The notes under the pieces are model-generated. The model was not told where the DNA came from. It saw nothing but the letters and a program-made list of their open reading frames with translations, and did no database searches. Made by a program: the position numbers and the translations under genes. Shown in pieces: positions 1-10,930 of a DNA stretch of 64,000 nucleotides; position 1 is the first letter of the stretch, and each line of letters begins with the position of its first letter. Source of the DNA: Ceriagrion tenellum (taxonomy: Eukaryota > Arthropoda > Insecta > Odonata > Coenagrionidae); contig OY720635.1 in assembly GCA_963169105.1 (NCBI GenBank), positions 125,841,894 through 125,905,893 on the forward strand, in the 5' to 3' direction.

Positions 1-536
1 GAAAATCGCAGTATACAAAAGTGTACTTCTCCCCACTTTGTTGTATGGTTATGAAACATGGGTATGCCAGGATGGACATAAGAGTAGACTAAACGCCGTG
101 GGTATGAGTTATCTGAGGAGTGTTTGCAGCAAAAGTAGGATGGATAGGGTCAGGAATGAGTGGGTAATAAATGACTGAGGATTAGATGCTCCAGTATTGG
201 ACATATATGAAAGGAGTGTGCTTCACTGGTTTGGCCATGTTGAGAGAATGGATGAGAGTCGAATAACAAAATAGATACATAAAGAGTGAAATGAATGGCG
301 CAAGAGGTAGGCCGAGAAAGTTGTGGTTAAGGAAATTCTTAGGAGGAGGAATATTAGGAGTCTTAAAAACAGGAGGGTGTGTATGAAGCAGCCTATGGGG
401 GTAAATGAGGCAGAAGAGGTTTGCGAGGATAGGTCAGTATGGGAGAAATTATTGAAGCAGAGTTAGGTGTACAATTGTGTATTTATGAGAGAAACTTTGT
501 GACTGTGCCTACCCTGAAAGGGAACGGCGTGATTAG
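1..536 (+). mobile_element. 3' end of a non-LTR retrotransposon (RTE-like), truncated by window edge
   Basis: The + strand translates, with frameshifts and stops, as the C-terminal part of an endonuclease/reverse-transcriptase polyprotein. Visible pieces include LLYGYETW, LRSVC, DRVRNEWVIN and WFGHVERMDESRI, the usual post-RT region of insect non-LTR elements. The match ends in an untranslated tail with GGCGTGATTAGTATGTATGT, and a (GTAT)n-type tail is typical of RTE-clade elements. The same sequence recurs in the same orientation near 62485-62985. In-frame stops show the copy is dead. The clade assignment is inferred from the tail and domain style. Confidence 0.85.
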
Positions 537-2115
537 TATGTATGTAGCAATAATTACTTAAATTTCAAATCACCCTTTCACCTCAAGGAAGTAACTTTTA
601 ACACATTAAGTCAAATGTTTATTGCAGGATTCTCTTTAAAATAACAGTAATTTCATTCAACATACAGGAGGGGGGGGGGGTTTATGAAGTTTTTGTTATC
701 AGAATAACATATGAAGATCATGAACACATTCCTAAAATGAAGCTATTTTTATAACATAGTTGTACTGTTAAATAGTACTCAATGAACAGCATCCCCAATT
801 CCTTTTGTGATCCATATATTCTTCATCAAACTGTTATTTAATTAGGTGATTGAACTTCAGAATGGAAAGTGATTGGAAATAATGGCCCCATGTGAAAATA
901 ATCAGTTAAAAAGTACATGATGAAAAAAGGAAAAAATATGAAAATTACCTTCTACCGTAAATCAATAATTATAATGTGCAGAAATGACACTTTTGGTGGT
1001 TTTCTCTCCACTGAAATGTCCATTTGAAATCTGGCCATAAGGGCAATTTTAGCTGAGAAAATACATATGCTTGAACGTTTTCAATGCAAACCCCAGGCAG
1101 ATATCACTCCTAGTATGACTACTCAGGCTCATGGTTTCAAGTTTTACTATCACCACCATTCAGCAAACTGCAAAATACACAACAATGAATGGCTTTTCAT
1201 AATTTGTTGTCCAGGTTGGATGATTCTTCCAATGAATGGATAAACCATAGGAATGGTTAAATTACCTGTAGTGTGGAACAATTGTTTCCCATCTTACTCA
1301 ATATTTTACACTAAACTTACGAATGAATTACCCAAGTCGAACTAAAAAGTTTCACTTAATTGAACATTGTCTCTCTACAGCTATGCATGAGAATAGAAGT
1401 GTTGCATTTTCATTAGAATCATAACCCATCCCACATAAAGGCAAAGAATGCATGGATAATTTCCAATAAGAATACCATTGAGCTAACATACCCATTCAAG
1501 TTTTTTCCGAATGCTACCCAAGCTGAACTCCGTTTTAATGAATCATCATTAGAAGCTCTGGAGTTGACCTCTATTGAACATAGTGTTCAAAACCTCTTTC
1601 TAAGCAGTGTATCACAGCTGAACTCTATTATAGAGCATGCAGTTCAGGTTCTTCCTTGGAACTCAAGGACAAGTGTATGTGCTGCCCTCTGCGAGGGGCG
1701 TTATCTAATGGTGGATTGTGGTTCCAACACTCCCCTCCCCTATAGTCTCCTCATCTGCTTGTACTTGAAGGAACATGATAAACACAATTTATGGCCCTCC
1801 GCTGCTTCGTTCATATAATGTAGCACATGGGTAGTCATACTTCTTCTTGGAGTATATCACCCCACTATATGACTGGACTTATGACAGCTAGATGGCATCA
1901 TATATCAACATAACTGAGGTACTACCTAAGTATTCCCCTTAATGATAAACATTTGTCAATCAAAATGGAATTTAACTGAAGCTGTGGCATCTGAAACCAA
2001 ACATAGTCAACATCCAAGTGCTTTGAGTCATTCCATGCAAGCAAGTTTCTGCTAAATTCCCCATGAGTTTCTCCCCCAATGGATAGCTGACAATGATTGT
2101 ATTTTATAGTAATTA
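537..2115. other. Non-coding AT-rich DNA, nothing recognised
   Basis: No convincing exon, repeat pair or RNA gene is seen. A short G homopolymer lies near 667-680. Open frames here are short and have no recognisable protein features. Confidence 0.5.
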
Positions 2116-2459
2116 CTGTATATTTCGGCAGATAAGATGATACTTGTATCATTAAAAAAGGCCCCCCAAAATCCGGGGTCATCTTATCTGATAGATACAA
2201 AAAAAATAAGGTTGAAATTTATATAAATTAAAATCATTATAAAATAAAACACTCACTTAAAATCTAATGTATTTAAAATCCTGCAAAATCCTCAAATTCA
2301 TCGTCTGAGGCAAATAGCTCCTCAAGTACATCCTCACTTTCGGCTGTAGATAGTTTGGAGGTCATCCTTTAGGGCAGATACATGCTTAAAATATAAAAAT
2401 TTGACGAAAATTTAAACCTCATCTTATCTCAAGGTCGTATTATCTGCCGAAATATACAG
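2116..2459 (-). mobile_element. Short pogo/Tigger-like (Tc1-mariner) DNA element with TA target duplication
   Basis: Imperfect terminal inverted repeats begin CTGTATATTTCGGCAGATAA on the left and mirror it on the right, and both ends are flanked by TA (2114-2115 and 2460-2461), the target duplication of Tc1/mariner/pogo elements. On the minus strand, about 2280-2365, a short frame runs from MTSKLS to an acidic end (DDEFEDF) followed by a stop, like the acidic C-terminal tail of pogo/Tigger transposases. The element looks like an internal-deletion derivative of about 344 bp keeping both ends and the last piece of the transposase. The superfamily call rests on the TA duplication, the TIR style and the acidic tail. 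Confidence 0.75.
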
Positions 2460-2461
2460 TA

Positions 2462-4110
2462 GCCATTATTCAGCATCTTGATCAGGTAACAATTGGCAGG
2501 GTTAGTGTGAAGGAATAAGGTTAGTTGAATTGGTTTACATTATCATATACGTCCCTCCTAGCACTGGTGTAATGTTGCCTCATCTGTGTGACCTGCACAC
2601 GTAAGCATAAGAATCAATACTTCCGTTCACTTTACAGGATTTCCAGCTGATTCTGTCACTAACTCTGATGAGATAAAAGATAAATTTGGACTAATTAAAA
2701 TATTTTTTCTATATTACCAATTAATATATGCAGATTGCCATTCAGTTAAATTCCATTTTGTTTCCTTGAGTACCACTTCACCCCCGAGCAGAAATGGAAC
2801 AAATCTGATTAAATAACCTTAATAAGAAAACAAATTTCCAGCATAAGCCTGTACAAAAAAAATATTCTTGTGTGTCACTTCAACTCAAGATATCCATGTA
2901 GCGCAGACAATTTAAGTTCCACTCGCCACAATAAAAAACAGGAACTGGGAAGTAGCTTATGATTAAAATTGAAATTTTGTCTTCATACTTGGTGATAACC
3001 ACAAAAGATGCAAAAACAGTATAAAAGTTTCAGCCCAACACACATAACGAAGGGAATAACAACATCATTAGCATCTAATGCCAACCATGAGGAAATTCCA
3101 TCTTGATGATCTAGTCAAAGCATGTTTAACAATGAGCATTCATATCAAAGTGGTTTTGGTAGGAAATTAAGTATAATTCAAACATCATCATTTATACCTC
3201 ATTAAACGCAAGAAAGAATTGAAGAGAAGCATAAGCTCTTGCAGGAGCAGAGATGAGACACTAAGATAGTTAACTTATTCAAAATAGCATGGAAATGGTC
3301 GCTATCACCGTTTAAACTGGGCTCACATGAATTTTAACTCAACTAAGAAATCGGGGAAGAAAAAAATTAAAGAATTTCAAAGGTGAATTTGGAGGTTTCA
3401 TTTCTACTCCCCTCCATAATATTGACAAATTTAAAGATAAAGGTAATGTAATGAAAAACTCCAAGAAAAATTATGCATCAGTTTCATGTGTTTGTAGGAC
3501 CATCAAGGGGATAGCAAGAGGGAAAGTGTCCCCAATATTCCAATGTCAGTCATACATAGGTGGATGATTTTATTTGGGAATGACACAGTACCACTTATTA
3601 TGCAGTCGAGAACAAAATAACATGCTCTTCCCAAGGGATGCTGACAACAATTTTTTAAACATCTATTAAGGTCGGCTATTACCCAATAAACTTTGTTTTG
3701 TACCAAATTCCATCACAAAGCATTTACCTCCATGAGGTAAGCATTAATCAGTTCTGATCTTATTTATGTTGACATAATTATCAGCAGGATTAGATTCAAT
3801 GTTACCTGATCACTAAAGAAGTTAAATGTTCTTGCATTCACTAATATACAGAATATCATTCATTAGGTTATTTTACAAAATGCATGCCTGTCTGTCCTGC
3901 AAATTCCCAGAACAAGGCCAAAATGCCATATTGGAAAATTCAAGTGCATATGACAATTCAAGTGAAGTGTATGTGGGGCATAGCATATTTTTGTATGAGA
4001 ATGTTCCAAGATTACTAAAATTTCATCCCCATGGCTAAATCTCAATTCATCTCTGTCAAAAGTGCTTCTGCACAAGTATTAGGATGTGACTGACTACAAT
4101 TGTAGTAATA
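2462..4110. other. Non-coding AT-rich DNA, nothing recognised
   Basis: Only short chance reading frames are present. No splice-bounded exon, inverted repeat or structural RNA is apparent. Confidence 0.5.
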
Positions 4111-4111
4111 T

Positions 4112-4400
4112 GGGGGATCAGGTTGGTGTGGTGGCTGGAGCACTGGCTAACCATACGGGCAGCCAGGGTTCAAATCCGGCAGAGTAGGATATTTATCAGA
4201 GGAAACCTGATCCATACTTGAGTATCTTGTGGCGGGCACTTCAAGTACAGTACTCCGTCTGTCAGACGAGACATTTAACCGTAGTCTCTTGGCGCCTTTC
4301 GTTAAGAGCAGGCTAACCTCAGCGTCGGATTTCTAGCCACCCTTCCTCCCTTACCAGTCCCCTATGGCACAAATGAATCTAACAGCCATCAGGGTCAACA
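4112..4400 (+). mobile_element. tRNA-derived SINE, copy 1
   Basis: The 5' part contains an A-box-like TGGCTGGAGCACTGG and, at 4167-4177, an exact B box GGTTCAAATCC, the split RNA polymerase III promoter of tRNA-derived SINEs. The body continues through segments such as CTCCGTCTGTCAGACGAG to GCACAAATGAATCTAACAGC. A diverged copy in the same orientation with the same block order lies at about 35548-35835. Element ends are approximate because no clear target duplication was found. Confidence 0.75.
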
Positions 4401-4740
4401 AACACTCCAGGGCATAATCAAAGGTAACATTGAAGTCTGAAGAAACTTCACTTTGTTGCCTACTTAGCATCCAGAGCAGAGGTCCCAAACTAAATCAATA
4501 GCGGAGTAACATCCAAAAGATGTTTATAACTCTTCCTAATCCCTAATTGATAAAATATAGACCTTTACATAGTCAACAAACAAAATTTAAAGTTGAAGCA
4601 CTATAGATCTATGTAACTATGAAAATCTTAGACCTGACAGAGAAAGAAAAACAATGAGTAGCCTCATACATGCAAGTAATATTATTAACTCTAAGAAGAA
4701 ATTTGGTGAACAATAAGTGACCAGAAGTTTAAATGCCAGA

Positions 4741-4784
4741 GCACCATTCAAATATCTAAGTAGCACCATTCAAATATCTAAGTA
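4741..4784. repeat. Perfect 22-bp tandem duplication
   Basis: The 22-bp unit starting GCACCATTCAAATATC occurs twice back to back with no differences. It is too short and too few in copies to suggest function. Confidence 0.9.
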
Positions 4785-7700
4785 GAAATAATCATTAGTG
4801 CTTTCCTCTTTGAGATAAATAGCAATAGGAGATGAATCTGATAGCAGATTTCCTATGTTCATTTACATGAGCTTAACTGGCTTGATACCCTAACATCAAA
4901 GATTTGTACCAGGAACAATACTGAACTTCGGTAATCTTGGGAATCAAATGTACAGGTCTTAAGTGGATAACATTGCCATTTTCAAGACAAAACATTCTTC
5001 AGTACTTTCCCATTTGAGATAAGCAAGAATATAAGTCACTATATAATAGCAGTTTTGGAAACACTTGTACAAAGCAAATTGAACTTAGGAGATGAAAAAA
5101 GAGTAAAGCAGATTCAATTTTTTTATATAGAGGAAGAAAACACAAAATTGGTCCACATTGATAGAGGAACTTCCACACATTCAGGTGCAGTTAGCTCAGA
5201 ATGGTATATACTAAAACATGTTATAATTCTCACCCTCAATTCAAATAGCACCCCTAGGAATCCAGGGTGACCCACAATTAAAATCCTCAAAACCCAGGAG
5301 AAATTAATGTATTACAAGGTTATAATGCATAATGAGGGTGTAAACTAATTTTTCCTTATTCAAACGCCTCCCTTGGACATGGGATTCCACTACAATACAA
5401 CTGAACATGAACAGAAGGCAATGAAACAAGGACCATTGAAACCTTATGTTCATAAAACAGAAAGTTGCCTTTATTAGAACATTAACAAGGCATCAATGCA
5501 AGGTGATAAGGAATCCTGTATCTATATGAATAATTACAGGACACAATTAAATCTCACACTCATCTGATGTTGTGTCATGCAAGCGAAAGCAAAAATCAGT
5601 AAGATTAGAATGTGATTTGCAAGATGAAATTTCTAAAAATTAAAGAAAGTCAACACCAATTTAACTATTTAAAATTTTAACCTGATGCAGAACAATGCTC
5701 AGAAAAACTATTTAGAGGAAAAAACTAGTGATTTTGCTGGATAACAGGGGCAACATAGTTGACAGAATCAGGAAAAATTGAGAAATTCTCTGCAATCTTC
5801 AATTCAAAGGTTCCAGGACCTTTTCTGCGGCTATTTCAAGGAGTTTTCCCGGGGTTTTCAAGGAGTGGCTACCCAATAACTACACTACAATGAAGGCTTT
5901 AGACAGAGGATGGATTACTTTGTAGACACTACCTCGGATTGGTCAGTATAATGAGGCAAAGGTAAAGAAATTGTTAACGCAAGTACAACACTAAAATAAA
6001 ATAGTGATGTCACAACAAAATATTCTCCAAGAAACCAGCTCAAGAGCTTATGGAGTAAGATGTACAAGCAGAAATATATCCAAATATAACCAATTTTATT
6101 TACCAAGATTTACCATTTTTTTTAATTGTATAAAAACAGTTTGTATTTTCACTTAAGGACTTCTTTGCTAGAGTTTGGCATTATATTTTCACGACCGCCT
6201 TCAAATACTAATGCCCAAACAGACGCTACTAACATGTTCACTGTCCTTGAATTTAACTTTTTGCTATCCCAGGTGCCCATTCTACAGAAGGTGACAGAGT
6301 AACAAAGCTAAGAGAAAGCACGGGGCACATAGTATCCGCGGGACAACAGGCATACAGCACCATGCCAAGCACATTGAGGGCAGTGAATGTGTTATAAGGT
6401 TTTAGAAGAAAAATGCTAGCATTACTTAATAGTATCTCAATTCCTGCCCCCAGCATATAACATGTAGTCCAAGTTTTTAATTATAAAGTAAAAAGAAAGA
6501 AAATGCCGACAGCCATAGAGCAAAACGGCAACAGACACTAAAATCATGCACATTTCAACGATAATAAATTAATCACAACAAATGGGAGGTAATATTAAAA
6601 ATGAGAAAATCTTGACTCTTTGATGAATTTAATTACACATCAATACTTGTACAATAAAGTTCCAGATAGTGTCACTTGAGTATACCCATTCTTTCATCCA
6701 AGCAGAATTAAAGCGGCTGAATACATCAACTAATATACACAAAATCAATTTTTCTCTCACTGAAACAGGTGTATAATTATATATGCATGAGACCATACAG
6801 GAGTCCTCAAGTAAAAGAAAATCAACAAAACCACTTCTCCGCGATTCCAATTCAGTAATCTTAAAATTTCAAATAGTGTATACCAATATTCCTAATCACT
6901 AAGTCTGATTTTAAAGCTGACAGAGTTAATACAATGAATTGTATTTCATGCAAGTTTACATTTATTCATGCCAAAGAAATTGGGCAAAATGAGCCTTTCT
7001 TGTGAGTGACTGCTTAGGTAGAAAATTATTCAATTATCTTAGCTAAAAAACCATGAAGCAATGCTGGAAAAAAATCATGCATAATTCCACAAGAATTGTA
7101 TTACTTGAATTGTTCAATTGTATTGCGTCATTGGAATGACATAACAGGTGGCAAGCTGAGAACTAGTCACCAATATGAGGTGGATTTAAATTATGGCTTA
7201 AGTTCATCATATTAAGCATTCAAATCATTACAAAGCAATAACATGTACAATCAAAACTGTCACAAATGATGTGACAGGACTATCGTACAAGACATTAACA
7301 GTGAGGCTATCAAAAACATTTTTTGAGGCTGTACATTTGTGGCCTCAAGGAATTTAGACAAAACTTTACAAGGAGTTTTTGTCAACCTTAAATACTAGAG
7401 ACTGCAATCCAAAATTAATTTGTTGTCATATATCAAAAAGCAAAGAGGGGACTACATGTATACACAAGGGGAAAACAAATGAGAATGCATACAAATACTG
7501 GCAGCAGGGATTGCACAAGGTTACATTTGACATTAACAGCATGCAAAGGGCATGAAGCATCCAAGGATTAGTGGCAAAATAGCCATTTTTAAATTTGCAG
7601 TAAGCTCTTGATTTACACCCTCAGTTTCCATGAGAAACCAATAAAATATGAGCAAAGCATGACCATTAACCAAAATGAAGAAACTATAAAATTTTTGAAA

Positions 7701-9007
7701 GTGTACTTCGTCTTACGCAAATAACATTTGTCTTCTCAGGCTAGTTAAATGTAAATTCCAACGACCCTTATTAACTTGATTGCCGTCAAAGATTTAAACG
7801 CAAATCAAGCTCTTACTGCTAACTTGAACAGAAGAATAGTCACTTACCCCGGAATTTCCTTGATCAGGAGCTTGAAAAATTAGCTAGATGACTTAAAGCA
7901 GGATACTCTTCTGAAACGGCTAAAATAACTACACGGCAGCATCAATCATAAAGTGCCAGGTATGAGAAAATCCTTCCCTACTGGCAAGGAATTGCTAGCA
8001 TAAATGGAAATCCCTATTCCTCTTTCAACTCACCAACTATTCCATTGCCTCTTTATTCATTTGAACAGTTTACCCAAGTTCACAGATATCCAAAATATTA
8101 CCCAAGAATCATCAGCGCAGTTTTGCTTCAACTCATGATGAATTCACATTCACAGAACTCCTATACTTGAAGAAAATTACAAATCCTGGCACGAAGGCAA
8201 TCATTTTAAATTAATCCCAAAAGGATTTATTCACATATTAAGTTATTTTACACAAAAATAATACTTGAACATACAAATGAGTAATTAGGGAAGGCTCAAG
8301 TTCATCGCATTTTAACCAATCAGGTGTGACAAGTGTTTAAGGCATTGAAATCATGACCTCTGTTTCAGTGAAGTTTGGACTAACAGATAGGATTTCCATC
8401 ACACAACCATACTGGCCAACCCATTTACAGAAATAATCAAAAAACAAAATATGAAATGGACAGTCCCCTTAACTTAGGATTCCACACACAGGCCACACTT
8501 ATTACACGTAGACTTAAATAATTAATTCCTTGGATTGCACCCATAACCCAAATGTTCCCCAGATTAAGAACATGGGCTAAACAAGACCCTCAAAGGCCTT
8601 GTAAAAACAATCTCAAACTTATTCAAGTTCATACGGCACACCATTAAATAAGCAACATTGTACATCAATTGTTTGGTTAAAATAAGAAATAATAAAATCC
8701 TGGAATAGTAAGAAATGTTTAATAAATCAATATTAAACTAAAATAGACAATGACAGGGTATTAGAGGAGGAAAAAATGCCTTTTCACTTAATCCTACATA
8801 CATTCCCTCCCACAACTATTGATTCAAATTAGCACAAGTCACAAAACATCCACTCACTTATACATGCACCACTTAAACTACTTCTTGACACATCTTTAAA
8901 ATTTCAATTGGCAATTGAAAAACTCGAAATCAATTTGAATTTAAACATCAATTCGCTCAATAGAAAAGTCAGTGTATAGCAGAGAATGCATTGTCACCTT
9001 CGCATGC
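4785..9007. other. Non-coding DNA 3' of the hnRNP gene, including its 3' UTR
   Basis: No exon is recognisable. The 3' UTR of the minus-strand hnRNP gene must start at 9007 and run leftwards. A possible poly(A) signal is ATTAAA on the minus strand at 8723-8718, about 285 nt past the stop. AATAAA near 8226 would give a longer UTR. The rest is AT-rich without visible repeats. Confidence 0.5.
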
Positions 9008-9417
9008 TCATTTTCTATGGCCATAGCCATTGCTAGAATTGGAATTCAGGAACAGTTCAATATATCTATGCTGCATATGACCTTTATCTTTACACATTGC
9101 CTTTACAGCTTCCTCATGAGTGGCAAAATCTACATCTGCCTCTCCAGAAGCCCGTCCACTGCTGTCATAAATGAGACGGATGTTAAGGGGGTTTATGGGT
9201 CTGAAAAAATCTGCAATATCGCCCTCTGTGGCTCTGAATGGGAGGCCCCTCATGTGGATCGTGTGACCCCCATCGCCCTGCCAGGCGCCCCCTCCTCCAC
9301 CGACCCGTCCCGAGCCAAACCCAGGTTTCATGCCTCCGCCTCCCCCACGACCACGAAGACCGCCTCCCCATGAGTTCTCCCCGTAGCCCCAGCCACCATC
9401 CTCATAGTCTCCATAAC
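9008..9417 (-). CDS. hnRNP F/H coding exon 2 (Gly-rich linker and qRRM3)
   Basis: Starts after acceptor ACATAG|GTTATGG and completes Gly235. It encodes the GY/GR-rich linker and qRRM3, and ends at TGA (9010-9008) after the tail GYGHRK. The exon is much richer in GC than its surroundings because of the glycine run. Confidence 0.93.
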
Positions 9418-10201
9418 CTATGTACACATGAGATGTATTCTTTTAATTCAGGCCAAATAAAAATTAGCGTTGCTGTTAAAATACACTTCTACTACTACCT
9501 TTGAAGCTTCGTGATCCACGTCCCATGCCGAACCGGTTCATCCCCCCGAAGCGATCGCTACGATCGTAAGGTGTTGGCCTCTGGGAGAAGCCCATGGGTC
9601 GCATCTTTGGACCCATTGCTTCCCGTACCTCTGACAAGCTGCTTCGAAATATCTCGATGTATCTGAATCCTATTTTCTCCTTGTGCTTCTGAAGGGCTCG
9701 ATCTGCTACTTCTTTGTTGAGAAATTGAACGTAGGCTTCCCCAGTAATCCTACCCTGGTAATCGGTCATTAGAGAGATGCCATTGGGAATAATTTCCAAC
9801 CCTGTGAAAAACTGAGCTATTTCCTCCTTTGAGCAGCCATATGGTAATCCTCGCAACCTCACACAGCCGTCATCCATCACATTCTGCAAGTTCTGCCCAC
9901 TCCTCTTAATAACCCACTCCATCTCAGACTTCTTAGCTTTGAAGACCTCAATATATCTATGACCAATATGCTCTTTATCTTTCTTCAAACCTTTTTCCAG
10001 ATCCTCGTCGCTCTCTACTTCGACGTAAGCCTCGCCACTAGGTCTTCCTTCTCGAGACATTATCATGTGGACCCCGTGTCTGCCATCCTTCACATGGCAG
10101 TCGTCAAAAAATTTTAGGACTTCTTCAGGCGTTGTAGACCAAGGTAACCCCCTAACCTTCAAAACATAAGTCTCCTCGTCATTGTCTCCGGATGCAGACA
10201 T
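9008..10201 (-). CDS. hnRNP F/H-family RNA-binding protein with three qRRMs (Glorund-like)
   Basis: Two coding exons, 10201-9499 and 9417-9008, are joined over an 81-bp GT-AG intron and give 370 residues. Three quasi-RRMs are visible: qRRM1 about residues 12-88 (RGLPW, GEAYVEV, RYIEVF), qRRM2 about 113-190 (RGLPYG, GEAYVQF, RYIEIF) and qRRM3 about 286-362 (MRGLPF, GEADVDF, RYIELF). Between qRRM2 and qRRM3 lies a Gly/Arg/Tyr-rich linker with GYGDYEDGGWGYG. This is the hnRNP F/H layout; family members bind G-tract RNA and control splicing and translation, and Drosophila Glorund acts in the germline. Human F/H proteins are slightly longer. The start ATG at 10201 sits in a good context (GCAAACATG). 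It lies head-to-head with FKBP6. The family call is firm; orthology to glorund specifically is inferred. Confidence 0.95.
9499..10201 (-). CDS. hnRNP F/H coding exon 1 (qRRM1 and qRRM2)
   Basis: Runs from the ATG to a donor AAAG|GTAG and ends in phase 1. It encodes residues 1-234 and the first base of codon 235. A possible upstream splice acceptor (ATTACAG on the minus strand near 10231) means the 5' UTR may be spliced. Confidence 0.95.
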
Positions 10202-10835
10202 GTTTGCACTTACTACTGCTTCTTTTCAAACTGTAATATATCAGCCGATATACAACTAACCGGTAAATTGACCGACTACCTATAGCGTCGATTACGAAAA
10301 TGGACGCGTATCCAACGTAATAATACCCAGAATGCCAAGCGTTAACTATACAAGCCGTTCCAAGCTGTTCCAAGCACAATGGCAGCGGAAGCAATCGAAA
10401 TCGTCGATTTTTCAACAATCGATCGGTTTAGAGCGCTTTTGAGTTCTCGTCAACTTTCAAGCAACAAATGACTGCTATTGTGCGAGTGACATGTGCAAGG
10501 ATAATAGAGGACATGTGGTTTTATGTGGTTGAAGTTCTGTAACTATTATGACTATTGTAATGTTTGGTCTGTAAAGTTGGTGGATTTGAAATTGTGATTG
10601 TGCCGTATTTGACCTAATAGTGATAAGAGGTCTAATATGTGAAGATATGTCAGCGGGTAACCCACTATAGGGAAAATTGAATATTGATAGTTCATATTTC
10701 TTCCCCGGTTCTCGGTTAATAAGTTACATTAGTAATCAAAAGGGGACCCGTTCAGGTGTGCCTCCTGTGTTTTCACTTCGACTGTAATATTATAGAGCAG
10801 AGATCGTGTACACGCTCTAGACTTTCTGATCAGCG
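10202..10835. promoter_or_regulatory. Head-to-head intergenic region, putative bidirectional promoter
   Basis: Only 634 bp separate the ATG of hnRNP F/H (minus) from the ATG of FKBP6 (plus). Both 5' UTRs and both core promoters should lie here unless distant non-coding exons exist. No clear TATA box was seen. Two ATCGAT-like motifs occur near 10407-10425, reminiscent of DREF-type elements but not exact, and an imperfect palindrome around ATATATCAGCCGATATA lies near 10232-10250. Promoter function is inferred from the arrangement. Confidence 0.55.
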
Positions 10836-10930
10836 ATGGGTAAGGCTAACAATGTCAATAATGAAGATGGTAGCAGTGAAGATGAGTGCGTCGACACAGT
10901 AACCAATTTGGTAGATGGGATAAATTTGGA
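10836..10930 (+). CDS. FKBP6: FKBP6 exon 1
   Basis: Encodes MGKANNVNNEDGSSEDE and on to INLE, then a donor GA|GTAAGT, ending in phase 2. The phase fits exon 2 exactly, and an in-frame TGA precedes the ATG. Assignment rests on phase, start context, the head-to-head position and the acidic character; homology is not evident in this short piece. Confidence 0.75.

Noticed and set aside
4112..4200. Functional tRNA gene
   Set aside because: B box is good but the cloverleaf does not form and the sequence continues into a repeated SINE body.
9183..9504. Open frames on the + strand and in the third minus frame across the hnRNP exon
   Set aside because: They are shadows of the Gly-rich coding sequence; the qRRM motifs are only in the frame annotated.
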